Assembly (NCBI GenBank): GCA_031272845.1
Contig: JAISTA010000083.1
Location: forward strand, 1-16,438
Source of the DNA: Oscillospiraceae bacterium
GTDB lineage: Bacteria; Bacillota; Clostridia; Oscillospirales; Oscillospiraceae
DNA length: 16,438 nucleotides
Reading direction: 5' to 3'
Part shown: positions 7,321 to 15,471 of the stretch, piece by piece
Layout: each line of letters opens with the position of its first letter
Position numbering within the stretch: the first letter of the stretch is position 1
Notes under the pieces: generated by a model
Database searches by the model: none
Told to the model about the DNA's origin: nothing
What the model saw: the letters and a program-made list of their open reading frames with translations, nothing else
Translations under genes and position numbers: made by a program

Positions 7321-9951
7321 ATGGCAGTCAAATACGTATATACCTTCAGTGAGGGAAACGGCAAGCTGAAGGAGCTTCTCGGCGGCAAGGGCGCAAACCT
7401 TGCCGAGATGACAAACCTCGGTATGCCGGTGCCGAAGGGCTTTACCATAACAACGGAAGCCTGCACCCGCTACTATGACGACGGCGAAACGATCGCGCCG
7501 GAAATTGAAGAGGACATTTACAAGTTCCTCGCGGATCTTGAGGCGAGAACCGGCAAGAAATTCGGCGACAAGGTGAATCCATTGCTTGTTTCGGTGCGCT
7601 CAGGCGCGCGCGCGTCCATGCCCGGCATGATGGACACGATCCTGAACCTCGGAATAAACGCCGAGGTAGCCGAGCTGCTTGCCAAAAAGAGCGGCAACCC
7701 GCGCTGGGCCTATGACTGCTACCGCCGCTTTATACAGATGTATTCCGACGTTGTTATGGAGGTCGGCAAAAAGCATTTTGAAGAGCTGATTGACGCGATG
7801 AAGGAAAAGCGCGGCGTGTCGCAGGATGTTGACCTCACGGCGGACGACCTGAAGGAGCTTGCCGGGCAGTTTAAGGCTGAGTATAAGCTTGCAACCGGCG
7901 CGGAGTTCCCGTCTGAGCCGCGCGAGCAGCTTATCGGCGCGGTTCGCGCAGTGTTCCGCTCCTGGAATAACGACCGCGCAAAGGTATACCGCCGCCAGAA
8001 CGACATTCCCGCCTCTTGGGGAACCGCCGTCAACGTGCAGGAAATGGTGTTCGGCAACCTCGGAAACACCTCCGGCACGGGCGTCGCGTTCACGCGCAAC
8101 CCCGCAACGGGCGAAAAGGTGCTCTTCGGCGAGTTTTTGATGAACGCGCAGGGCGAGGACGTTGTCGCCGGTATCCGCACGCCGCAGTCTATCGAGCAGC
8201 TGGCGCAGGTTATACCGGAGGCTTACGCGGAGTTCGTCACGATTTGCGACAAGCTTGAAAAGCACTACCGCGATATGCAGGATATGGAGTTTACGATTGA
8301 AGACCGCAAGCTGTTTATGCTGCAAACGCGCAACGGCAAGCGCACGGCGGCGGCGGCGCTCAAAATCGCCTTTGATTTGCTGGACGACGGCATTATAAAT
8401 GAGCAGGAGGCCGTGCTTATGATCGACGCGAAGAGCCTCGACCACCTGCTTCACCCGCAGTTTGACGCGTCAGCGCTTGCCCGCGCCGCCGCAATCGGAA
8501 CGGGGCTTGCGGCTTCTCCCGGAGCGGCCTCGGGTCAGGCTGTGTTTACCGCCGAGGACGCGAAAAAGTGGGCGGACTCCGGCAAAAAGGTTGTGCTTGT
8601 GCGTCTTGAGACCTCGCCTGAGGACATTGAGGGCATGGCGGCGGCAGAGGGCATTCTCACGGTGCGCGGCGGTATGACGAGCCACGCGGCCGTCGTCGCG
8701 CGCGGAATGGGAGCGTGCTGCGTCGCGGGCTGCGGCGAGATTAAGATGAACGAAAAGGCGAAAACCTTTACCCTCGGCGGCAAAACGTACAAAGAGGGCG
8801 ACGTTATTTCAATAGACGGCAACACGGGCTGCATTTACGACGGCGCGATACCGACCGTTCCGGCGGCAATTACAGGCAACTTTGAGCGTCTGCTTGCCCT
8901 CTCCGATAAGTACCGCCGCCTTTCCGTGCGCACGAACGCCGACACGCCGAAGGACGCGAAGCAGGCGCGCAAGTTCGGCGCGCAGGGTATCGGCCTTTGC
9001 CGCACGGAGCATATGTTCTTTGACGCAGACAGAATCCCCGCAATCCGCGAGATGATTTGCGCGGACACAAAGGAAGCCCGCGAAAAGGCGCTTGCAAAGC
9101 TTGAGCCTATGCAGCAGTCTGACTTTGAGGGCATTTATGAGGCGATGGAGGGGCTGCCGGTCACGATCCGCTTTTTAGATCCCCCGCTTCACGAGTTTTT
9201 GCCTAAAGAGGACGCGGAAATCGCGCTTCTGGCCAAGGATCTCGGCAAGTCCGTTGAGGCTGTGCGCGAGATTATCGAGTCTCTGCACGAGCAGAACCCG
9301 ATGATGGGTCACCGCGGCTGCCGCCTTGCCGTTACATACCCCGAAATCGCGGAAATGCAGACGCGCGCTGTTATAAAGGCTGCGCTGGCGGTGCAGAAAA
9401 AGCACCCGGATTGGTCGGTCGTACCCGAAATTATGATTCCGCTGATCGGCGAGCTCAAGGAGTTTAAGTTCGTCAAAAACTACGTCGTCGCGACTGCCGA
9501 TAAGCTGATCGCGGAGGCGGGCTCAGACCTGCACTACAAGGTCGGCACTATGATGGAGATTCCGCGTGCGTGCCTTACGGCGGACGCTATCGCGGCGGAG
9601 GCGGAGTTCTTCTCGTTCGGCACAAACGACCTCACGCAGATGACCTTCGGCTTTTCGCGTGACGACGCGGGCAAGTTCCTCGACTACTACTATAAGACGC
9701 AGATTTATGAATCAGACCCGTTCGCGCGGCTTGACACGACGGGCGTAGGCAAGCTCGTTGAAATGGGCGTGTCGCTTGGACGCGGCGTTCGTCCCGACCT
9801 CAAAATCGGGATTTGCGGAGAGCACGGCGGCGACCCGTCGAGCGTTGAGTTCTGCGATAAAACAGGACTTGACTATGTGTCCTGCTCGCCGTTCCGCGTG
9901 CCGATCGCGCGGCTGGCGGCGGCGCAGTCGCAGCTTAAGCTGAAGAAGTAA
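7321..9951 (+). CDS. ppdK: Pyruvate, phosphate dikinase
   Basis: A cytoplasmic enzyme that reversibly converts pyruvate, ATP and phosphate to PEP, AMP and pyrophosphate. In anaerobes it serves either as a PPi-using replacement for pyruvate kinase or as a route back to PEP. The 876-residue length is standard. The N-terminal ATP-grasp domain shows K23 in LGGKGAN and R93 in VRSGARASMPGMMDT. The phosphohistidine swivel domain has the catalytic H455 in GGMTSHAAVVARG. The C-terminal PEP/pyruvate barrel has R561, R617, E746, N769/D770 and the catalytic C832 in GICGEHGGDPSS. These agree, within one residue, with the Clostridium symbiosum numbering. ATG 7321 has AGGAG (7304-7308) 12 nt upstream. The 128-bp gap before it holds no convincing promoter, so it may depend on read-through or a weak promoter. 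No gene for its regulatory kinase/phosphotransferase is in the window. A strong terminator follows. Confidence 0.97.
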   Translation: MAVKYVYTFSEGNGKLKELLGGKGANLAEMTNLGMPVPKGFTITTEACTRYYDDGETIAPEIEEDIYKFLADLEARTGKKFGDKVNPLLVSVRSGARASMPGMMDTILNLGINAEVAELLAKKSGNPRWAYDCYRRFIQMYSDVVMEVGKKHFEELIDAMKEKRGVSQDVDLTADDLKELAGQFKAEYKLATGAEFPSEPREQLIGAVRAVFRSWNNDRAKVYRRQNDIPASWGTAVNVQEMVFGNLGNTSGTGVAFTRNPATGEKVLFGEFLMNAQGEDVVAGIRTPQSIEQLAQVIPEAYAEFVTICDKLEKHYRDMQDMEFTIEDRKLFMLQTRNGKRTAAAALKIAFDLLDDGIINEQEAVLMIDAKSLDHLLHPQFDASALARAAAIGTGLAASPGAASGQAVFTAEDAKKWADSGKKVVLVRLETSPEDIEGMAAAEGILTVRGGMTSHAAVVARGMGACCVAGCGEIKMNEKAKTFTLGGKTYKEGDVISIDGNTGCIYDGAIPTVPAAITGNFERLLALSDKYRRLSVRTNADTPKDAKQARKFGAQGIGLCRTEHMFFDADRIPAIREMICADTKEAREKALAKLEPMQQSDFEGIYEAMEGLPVTIRFLDPPLHEFLPKEDAEIALLAKDLGKSVEAVREIIESLHEQNPMMGHRGCRLAVTYPEIAEMQTRAVIKAALAVQKKHPDWSVVPEIMIPLIGELKEFKFVKNYVVATADKLIAEAGSDLHYKVGTMMEIPRACLTADAIAAEAEFFSFGTNDLTQMTFGFSRDDAGKFLDYYYKTQIYESDPFARLDTTGVGKLVEMGVSLGRGVRPDLKIGICGEHGGDPSSVEFCDKTGLDYVSCSPFRVPIARLAAAQSQLKLKK

Positions 9952-9989
9952 GCCGTTTCATTTATTGGGGCATTTTGCCCCTAATATGC

Positions 9990-10036
9990 GCTGACACAGG
10001 CGGATTTCCGTTTGTGTCAGCAAAGCATTTTTATTT
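9990..10036 (+). terminator. Intrinsic terminator after ppdK
   Basis: A stem formed by GCTGACACAGGCGG (9990-10003) and 10008-10021, including two G-U wobbles, with a 4-nt ATTT loop, is followed by AAAGCATTTTTATTT. A smaller hairpin, GGGGCA/TGCCCC with TTT loop (9967-9981), precedes it. Together they end the pyruvate block 18 nt before the dnaD-like start codon. Confidence 0.85.
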
Positions 10037-10054
10037 GACGACACATTACTAACT

Positions 10055-11056
10055 ATGCCGAAATTCACAATACCAAAACAAAAAATAGTGTCAATTCCGG
10101 CGGCTGACGCCGACACGCTAATCAAAACGGGAGACGGAGAGCTTGCCCTTGTCTACCTTTTCGTAATGCGCTCGGCGGAGCAGGTTTCAGTCACGGACAT
10201 TGCGGAGACGCTCTCCCTGTCCTATCGGCGAACCGAAATTCTTCTAGGCAAGCTGACGGAATCGGGTCTTGTCGTTTCTTCTGACATTGTGGACGACGCG
10301 CCCGAGCAGAGCCGCCGCCGTCCGGCGCGTACAGTAACGGCGGACGAGGAGCGGCAAAGCCCCGCCTCCCCTGCCCCGCGCCGAAAGCCCCGCGAGGCGG
10401 ACAGCGAGTTCAACGCGCTGACCCGCGACGCTGAGACCATTATCGGCAGGCTCCTGTCCAGCAGCGAGCTCAGTATACTCACAAGGCTCTATTCGGAGCT
10501 TAGCCTTCCGGCGGACGTGCTTATGGTGCTTATGCACCATAAGGAGCAGCAGTTCCGCGAGAAATACGGAGACGCGAAAAGGCCCTCTATCAAGGTTATC
10601 GAAAACACCGCCTACGAGTGGGAGCGCGCCGGAATTAACACAACATCCGGCGCAAACGAATACATACGCTCACAGAAAGGCTCTGCGGATAGCGGCGGCG
10701 ACAGCAGTCCGTTTGAGCACATACGCTCGATTTTGGGAGTTTCGGGGCACAAGGCCTCTGAGACGGAAAAGAAATACGTCACCCGGTGGGCGGAGCTCGG
10801 CTTTTCAGACGAGGTGCTGCTGTACGCGTACGACAAAACGGCGGTAAACACAGGCAAGCTTACCTGGGCTTATATGGATACGATTCTGCGCAGCTATAAG
10901 GAGCTCGGGATTACCAGCGCGGAGGATATCCGCAAGGCGGAGGTCAAGAAAGCCGCGCCGAAGAAGAAAGCGACCGCGATGCCTGCCGCAAAGCACGTTA
11001 CGCCGCAGGAAACCAAACGAATGCAGGCGCTTTTAGACAGTCTTGAACCGATTTAA
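10055..11056 (+). CDS. DnaD-domain primosome protein (DnaD/DnaB-like)
   Basis: A 333-residue cytoplasmic protein of the Gram-positive helicase-loading machinery, which in Bacillus works with DnaA and the DnaI loader to place the replicative helicase at origins or restart sites. An N-terminal winged-helix region (about 25-76) is followed by a low-complexity Arg/Pro/Glu linker (77-118) that is probably disordered. Two DnaB_2/DnaD-type helical domains follow at about 125-205 and 219-292. The second ends in TWAYMDTILRSYKELGI, resembling the conserved YxxxIxxxW motif, with Tyr in place of the Trp. The tail is Lys/Ala-rich (296-313). The helicase-loader ATPase gene follows 13 bp downstream, supporting an operon. 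The ATG at 10055 has no evident Shine-Dalgarno and lies directly after a terminator. Family membership is firm; whether it is functionally closer to DnaD or DnaB of Bacillus is not decided. Confidence 0.85.
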   Translation: MPKFTIPKQKIVSIPAADADTLIKTGDGELALVYLFVMRSAEQVSVTDIAETLSLSYRRTEILLGKLTESGLVVSSDIVDDAPEQSRRRPARTVTADEERQSPASPAPRRKPREADSEFNALTRDAETIIGRLLSSSELSILTRLYSELSLPADVLMVLMHHKEQQFREKYGDAKRPSIKVIENTAYEWERAGINTTSGANEYIRSQKGSADSGGDSSPFEHIRSILGVSGHKASETEKKYVTRWAELGFSDEVLLYAYDKTAVNTGKLTWAYMDTILRSYKELGITSAEDIRKAEVKKAAPKKKATAMPAAKHVTPQETKRMQALLDSLEPI

Positions 11057-11069
11057 GGTTTAACCTATA

Positions 11070-12032
11070 ATGACTAACGAACAAATTATTGAAAACGCAA
11101 AATACCGCTTTGAAAAAGACATTGAAGCGTTCAGCGAACAAACGCCTGAGCGCCGCTCCTTTGTCTTTTCCGCTCACCCCGAAATAAAAGAAGCGTTTTC
11201 TAAAACGGACGCCGCCTCGTCCGCGCTGTTGGGCGCGTGCGCAGGTCTCAATTCACCGCGCGAGACAATTGAGGCGCTGCGCATTAAGTATAACCTGGCG
11301 CTGTCCGACCTGCGCACGCTTTTGATAAGCGCCGGATATGCCCCCGATTTGCTGGACTACAAGCCGCGCTGCGGTGTGTGCCATGACACCGGGTATGTGA
11401 ACACCGCTGTTTGCTCCTGCTTTGAGCGGTATGTTCAGGAGGAGCGGCGAAAGGCTCTGTCCAGTCTGCTGTCAACCGGGAATGAGGATTTTAACAATTT
11501 CAGCCTGAAGTATTACAATGAATATTCCGGCCATATGGCGATTATACTTGAAACAGCAAAGCACGTTGCGTACAAGTTCGATAAAAACAGCAAGAATCTT
11601 TACTTTTACGGCGCGACCGGTCTCGGAAAAACCTTTCTTTCGGCCTGCATCGCCCGCGTTGTGGCGGACGGCGGCTTTACCGTCGTGTACGACGGTTTCA
11701 CGTCCATTATGTCAAACGCCGAGGGGTACCGTTTCGGGCGCGGCGACAGGGGAACCGACCTGCAGGAGCGCTACGCGCAGTATTTTGACTGCGACCTTTT
11801 GATAATAGACGATCTCGGCTCTGAAATGACGACCGCGTTTACTATTTCGGTGCTTTATGATATAATAAATTCGCGTCTTTTGAGCGACAGGAAAACAATA
11901 ATCTCGTCAAACCTTTCTCCGGAGGAGCTGACCTTTCGGTATAACGACAAGATTGCCTCGAGAATCTGCGGCGAATTTGAGGTACTGCACTTTGACGGAG
12001 AGGATATCCGCGCACAGAAAAAAAACATATAG
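11070..12032 (+). CDS. DnaC/DnaI-type AAA+ replicative helicase loader
   Basis: A 320-residue ATPase expected to load the hexameric DnaB/DnaC helicase onto DNA with the DnaD-domain protein encoded upstream. The N-terminal helical region would bind the helicase. A putative zinc site follows, with C101, C104, H105, C115 and C117 in CGVCHDTG...CSC, comparable to the zinc-binding N-domain of DnaI. The AAA+ core shows Walker A GATGLGKT (181-188), Walker B LLIIDDLG (D247/D248), sensor-1 N281 in ISSNLS and the likely arginine finger R298 in SRICGEF. It starts 13 bp after the previous stop, with AAGG (11055-11058) overlapping that stop. Phage-encoded loaders have similar sequences, but the pairing with a DnaD-domain gene, and the absence of phage genes, favour the chromosomal primosome loader. 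The gene symbol differs between species (dnaI or dnaC), so none is given. Confidence 0.9.
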   Translation: MTNEQIIENAKYRFEKDIEAFSEQTPERRSFVFSAHPEIKEAFSKTDAASSALLGACAGLNSPRETIEALRIKYNLALSDLRTLLISAGYAPDLLDYKPRCGVCHDTGYVNTAVCSCFERYVQEERRKALSSLLSTGNEDFNNFSLKYYNEYSGHMAIILETAKHVAYKFDKNSKNLYFYGATGLGKTFLSACIARVVADGGFTVVYDGFTSIMSNAEGYRFGRGDRGTDLQERYAQYFDCDLLIIDDLGSEMTTAFTISVLYDIINSRLLSDRKTIISSNLSPEELTFRYNDKIASRICGEFEVLHFDGEDIRAQKKNI

Positions 12033-12350
12033 CGCGCAGTCTGTCAGACAGGCGCGGCGTTTGTCGAAGCCGGTAAAATATTTGAGAATTTGTATTGTTT
12101 TTTGTCGAAACTCGGAAACGAATTTTGTCGGCGGTCTTTCCGGGGATACGCTTTGATAAAACAAAGATACACAAAAGACTATTAATCGGTATAGTATTTT
12201 ATCATGTTTTTTCACCTTTTCCACAAAGTTTTCCACATTTTAAGACGAGGTCGCGGCTTTTGCTGACTTTAGGCCGGCGCTTTTTTCTTATAGTCAGAAC
12301 GCCGTTCAAGCGGCTTGACTATATTAATTTCCTAAACGAGGTACGGTAAC
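12033..12350 (+). other. 318-bp intergenic region between helicase loader and flippase
   Basis: No gene is supportable. Just after the stop there is an imperfect GC-rich hairpin (CGCGC 12033-12037 with GCGCG 12052-12056, inner GTCT/AGAC) without a T-run, a weak terminator candidate. TTTGTCGAA occurs twice and TTTGTCGG once between 12060 and 12132. The middle is AT-rich and contains two DnaA-box-like 9-mers, listed separately. Near the end CTGACT/AGTCAG flank a GC core and T-run (about 12262-12296), and TCAAG/CTTGA form a small hairpin at 12306-12318. I see no convincing -35/-10 pair for the downstream gene. Confidence 0.5.
12217..12237 (+). promoter_or_regulatory. Two tandem DnaA-box-like 9-mers
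   Basis: TTTTCCACA occurs at 12217-12225 and again at 12229-12237, a spacing of 12 bp in the same orientation. Each differs by one base from the DnaA box consensus TTATCCACA. They lie in an AT-rich stretch directly downstream of the helicase-loading genes. Two boxes are too few for an origin but could be a DnaA-regulated site. Confidence 0.4.
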
Positions 12351-13952
12351 ATTTCTTCAGGCACAAGTAAACCAAGCTATATAAAAAGCGCCGCGATTCT
12401 CGCAGTCTCCGCGATAATCGCAAAGATAATCGGGGCGATTTTCAAGCTTCCGCTCTACATGATAATTTCGGCGGAGGCGACGACGCACTTCGGCGTGACC
12501 TACCAGATCTACGCCGTGCTGCTCGCGCTGTCGTATTCGGGGCTTCCCGTCGCGCTCTCGCGGCTGGTGTCCGCCTCGTCAGAGCTCGGCAACACGCGTC
12601 AGGCGAGGAAGTATTTTTCAACCGCGATTCCGCTGTTTATGATAATCGGCGGCGCGTTTTCCGTGCTTATGTTTGTATTTGCGCCGCAGCTTGCGAATTT
12701 TATGAACGACCCGCAGGCTATGCTTGGAATCCGGGTTCTCTCCCCCGGCGTTTTCTTCTGCTGCGTTGTGTCGGTGTACGAGGGCTACAGTCAGGGTCAT
12801 CAGCAGATGATACCGACCGCCGCAAAGCAACTGCTTGAGGTTGTCATGAAGCTCGTCTTCGGGCTTATTGTTGTGTGGATCGTGATAAAGGGCGGCGGCG
12901 GCGACTCGGAGCAGGCGGCGGGCGCCGTTACGGGTGTCGTTGCCGGGCTCGGACTTGCGATACCTGTACTGATTGTGCTGAACAAGCGGTTTCACGGCAA
13001 GGAAAAGCTCACGGGGTCTGTATCCTCTTCGTCCGACACAGTCAAGACTATACTCAAGGTCAGTATTCCGATTTCGGTCGGTGCGGCCTCTCTTGCGATA
13101 ATAACGCTTATTGATATGAAGGTCGTTCTCGGCCGTCTTGTAACGGGCGCGGGACTGACGCGCAGCGTGGCGGACAGCTATTACGGTGTGTTTTTGCATA
13201 CGCAGACGCTGTATAACATCGTGCCTTCATTGCTGTCCCCCATTTCGATCAGCATTGTTCCGGCGCTTGCGGCGCATCTCGCGGCAAAAAAATACCGTGA
13301 GGCGCGAACCGTCACGGAATCCTCGATGAAGCTTGTCGCGCTGCTTGCCGCGCCCTGCGCCGTCGGCCTTACCGTACTTGCGCCCGGGATTATGGGTTTG
13401 CTGTACGCGAACGACGGCTTTATGGGCTTTCGGCTTCTGCAAATACTCGCTCCGGCAAGCTTTTTCGGCTGTTACATGATATACACAACGGCCGTGCTTC
13501 AGGCAAACGGCTACGAGCGCGTTCCGCTTGTCGCGTTTTTGATCGGCGGCGGAATCCAGATCGCGGTCGACCATATTCTATGCGGAAATCCCGCAATCAA
13601 CATCTACGGCTCCCCTATCGGAACGTTTGTCTGCTTCTTTGTTATCTGCGCGATAAACTTCGGTTTTATACGCGCGAAGGTTCCGCAGCCGCCGCGCGTT
13701 TTCATGACGCTTGTAAAGCCCGTTTGCGTATCGCTCATTATGGGCGTCGGCGCGTACTTTACGTATCAGCTTCTCGCGCGGTTTGTTACAGGAACCGACA
13801 GGCTTGACTACATGCTGCGCGTAGTGCCGTCTATCGCAGTTGCGGCTGTAATCTATATCGTGCTGGTGCTCGCGCTGCGCGTTATAACAAAGGACGACCT
13901 TACGGTTATCCCCAAGGGCGACAAAATCGCAAAGCTCCTGCGGATAAAGTAG
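12351..13952 (+). CDS. MurJ/SpoVB-like lipid-linked polysaccharide flippase with probable AUU start
   Basis: A 533-residue polytopic membrane protein, about 14 hydrophobic segments, of the MATE-like oligosaccharide flippase superfamily that moves lipid-linked cell-wall or capsule precursors across the membrane. Diagnostic is the N-terminal AKIIGAIFKLPLYMIIS...GVTYQIYAVLLALSYSGLPVALSRLVSASSE, typical of SpoVB/YtgP/MurJ-like proteins. The first in-frame ATG is 12459, but this conserved region continues 30 residues upstream, so a start there would remove half of helix 1. The frame is open back to TAA 12333. It contains no ATG, GTG or TTG before 12459. ATT 12351 has GAGG (12338-12341) 9 nt upstream and gives N-terminus (M)SSGTSKPSYIKSAAIL, ordinary for the family. 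An AUU start, or an uncorrected base error, is inferred. Whether the substrate is lipid II or another saccharide, and whether it acts in sporulation, cannot be told. Confidence 0.88.
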   Translation: MSSGTSKPSYIKSAAILAVSAIIAKIIGAIFKLPLYMIISAEATTHFGVTYQIYAVLLALSYSGLPVALSRLVSASSELGNTRQARKYFSTAIPLFMIIGGAFSVLMFVFAPQLANFMNDPQAMLGIRVLSPGVFFCCVVSVYEGYSQGHQQMIPTAAKQLLEVVMKLVFGLIVVWIVIKGGGGDSEQAAGAVTGVVAGLGLAIPVLIVLNKRFHGKEKLTGSVSSSSDTVKTILKVSIPISVGAASLAIITLIDMKVVLGRLVTGAGLTRSVADSYYGVFLHTQTLYNIVPSLLSPISISIVPALAAHLAAKKYREARTVTESSMKLVALLAAPCAVGLTVLAPGIMGLLYANDGFMGFRLLQILAPASFFGCYMIYTTAVLQANGYERVPLVAFLIGGGIQIAVDHILCGNPAINIYGSPIGTFVCFFVICAINFGFIRAKVPQPPRVFMTLVKPVCVSLIMGVGAYFTYQLLARFVTGTDRLDYMLRVVPSIAVAAVIYIVLVLALRVITKDDLTVIPKGDKIAKLLRIK

Positions 13953-13963
13953 GTTTTCTCCCT

Positions 13964-15157
13964 CTATTTATTGTCCTCGGCAATTACGCTTACCTCGCGT
14001 ACAAGCGCCTCCGCGTCCCTTTTGCGCGAAAACGGCGAAAAGCTGACGCGCACCGTACCTGTTTTTATCGTTCCCGCCGTTTCGTGCGCGACAGGCGCAC
14101 AGTGAAGCCCGGCTCTCACGGCGATTCCACGCGCGGCAAGGCACTCGGCGACCTCCTCGCAGTCGTGACCCGCCAGGGTAAAGGACAGAACGCCCGTGCG
14201 GTCCGAATCAAAGCCGCCGCCGAAAACCTCAGCGCCTGGTATTTCGGCAAGCCTGTGCTCAGTGCGGCGCAGAAGCTTCAGCTCGTGGGCAAGGATATTT
14301 TCCGTCCCGAGCGAGCTGATGTATTTAATGCCAGCCGCAAGGCCCGCGATTCCGTGCACGTTCAGCGTGCCCGGCTCCAGCATATCCGGCAGGGCCTCCG
14401 GCATTTCGCGGCTTTGCGACAGTGAGCCGGTGCCGCCGAACATCAGCAGGCTTTCCTTCAGTCGCTTTGCGAGAGCCGCGTCCCTCGCGTATTTTTCGTT
14501 TACAACGAGAATTCCCGTGCCCTGCGGACCGAGCAGTCCCTTGTGTCCCGGCATTGCGATAAAGTCGGCTCCTAAGCTCTCCATATCAACACCGACGCTT
14601 CCGGCGGATTGCGACGCGTCGATTATCAGCGGAATGCCGCGCTCGCGGCACAGGCTGCTGATTTTTTCAACAGGAAGCCTGTAGCCGAACACGTTTGACA
14701 CGTGGTTTACAACAACGGCCTGCGCCTTGTCCATGCTCACGCCGAACATGAACTCGCACAGCTCCGGCTCAAACAGGCGCGAGCGGGCAAGCATTATATC
14801 GCACCCGCGCGCGTGAAGCGGACGTATAACGGAATTGTGCTCGTAGCCGGAAACAAGCACCCTCGCGCCGCGCGGCACAACCGCGTTTATCGCGGCATTG
14901 AGTCCATGCGTTGCGTTGTGCGTAAACACAATCTGCTCCGGGGAAGCCGCGCCGAGAAGCTCCGCCGCGGACTCGCGCGCGGAAAACACCGTCTCCTGCG
15001 CAAAGCTCGCCCATTTGTGCTGACTTCGGCCGGTTGACGCCGCTTTTTTTAATGCGTTTTTTACAGCGCTGTGTACCTCAGGCGGGCGAATAAGGCTTGT
15101 CGCCGCGCTGTCGAGGTATGCGCTGTATTTTGGTTTTTTGGGTTTTATATCAATCAT
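13964..15157 (-). CDS. Class V aminotransferase, cysteine desulfurase-like (NifS/SufS relative)
   Basis: A 397-residue PLP enzyme predicted to remove sulfur (or selenium from selenocysteine) as an enzyme-bound persulfide. PLP-site residues are visible: H107 in GYEHNSV, D180 and Q183 in IIDASQSAG, and the Schiff-base lysine K206 in AMPGHKG. The mobile-loop cysteine is C353 in AGLHCAPVAHETAGTIKTGTVRVSF. That loop resembles the cysteine desulfurase family defined by EF2568 (TIGR01977) more than IscS or SufS. It is the second gene of a minus-strand operon, 50 bp after a DUF3343 gene, a frequent partner in Clostridia. No suf/isc scaffold, selD or tRNA-thiolation gene lies in the window, so the acceptor of the sulfur is open. 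The ATG at 15155-15157 has only a weak AGAGAT ribosome site. Its stop is 11 bp from the stop of the convergent flippase gene, with no terminator seen between them. Confidence 0.88.
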   Translation of the reverse strand: MIDIKPKKPKYSAYLDSAATSLIRPPEVHSAVKNALKKAASTGRSQHKWASFAQETVFSARESAAELLGAASPEQIVFTHNATHGLNAAINAVVPRGARVLVSGYEHNSVIRPLHARGCDIMLARSRLFEPELCEFMFGVSMDKAQAVVVNHVSNVFGYRLPVEKISSLCRERGIPLIIDASQSAGSVGVDMESLGADFIAMPGHKGLLGPQGTGILVVNEKYARDAALAKRLKESLLMFGGTGSLSQSREMPEALPDMLEPGTLNVHGIAGLAAGIKYISSLGTENILAHELKLLRRTEHRLAEIPGAEVFGGGFDSDRTGVLSFTLAGHDCEEVAECLAARGIAVRAGLHCAPVAHETAGTIKTGTVRVSFSPFSRKRDAEALVREVSVIAEDNK

Positions 15158-15207
15158 TGATTAATCTCTTTTAATTTGAAAAACGAGTTTTTATAGCAGC
15201 TTCGGCG

Positions 15208-15471
15208 CTAGCCGGCAATCACGTTCTCTTCGTAAAAGCTGCCGTCGTCAAACCGCGAAAAAACGCGCAGCGGCTGAAGATTTTTGGACGACAGCAGCTT
15301 TATCGACTCGGTAAGCCGCGACTCCGTTATTTTCACGCAGTACGAGCAGCCCTCAAGCGCCATTGACTTAGGCGTTCTGTACATAACTGCCGAAATGCCG
15401 CTTGATTCAAGTGTTTTTACGGTTTTTTGCGCGTATGTCACAGAGCGGCATACGATATAGTAGTATTTCAT
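15208..15471 (-). CDS. DUF3343 protein, putative sulfur/selenium carrier-like
   Basis: An 87-residue cytoplasmic protein. The N-terminal beta-alpha pattern (KYYYIVCRSVTYAQKTVKTLESSGISAVMYRTPKSM) and the central C42-S-Y-C45 motif match the DUF3343 family, which public annotation calls a putative Se/S carrier-like protein. The two cysteines could hold a persulfide or perselenide, or exchange thiols. The partner is the downstream desulfurase-like enzyme, 50 bp away on the same strand, the obvious candidate sulfur donor. The ATG at 15469-15471 has a good AAAGGA ribosome site 7 nt upstream, so translation may be stronger than for the second gene. A structured leader precedes it. The family assignment is fairly secure; the carrier role is inferred from context and not proven for the family. 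Confidence 0.8.
   Translation of the reverse strand: MKYYYIVCRSVTYAQKTVKTLESSGISAVMYRTPKSMALEGCSYCVKITESRLTESIKLLSSKNLQPLRVFSRFDDGSFYEENVIAG

Noticed and set aside
7600..8454. A 284-codon open frame on the minus strand inside ppdK
   Set aside because: Same reason: shadow of the intact ppdK reading frame, with Arg/Val/His-rich translation and no ribosome site or family match.
12095..12349. An 84-codon plus-strand frame before the flippase
   Set aside because: It has no family resemblance or ribosome site and crosses the DnaA-box-like region; it is also in a different frame from the flippase.
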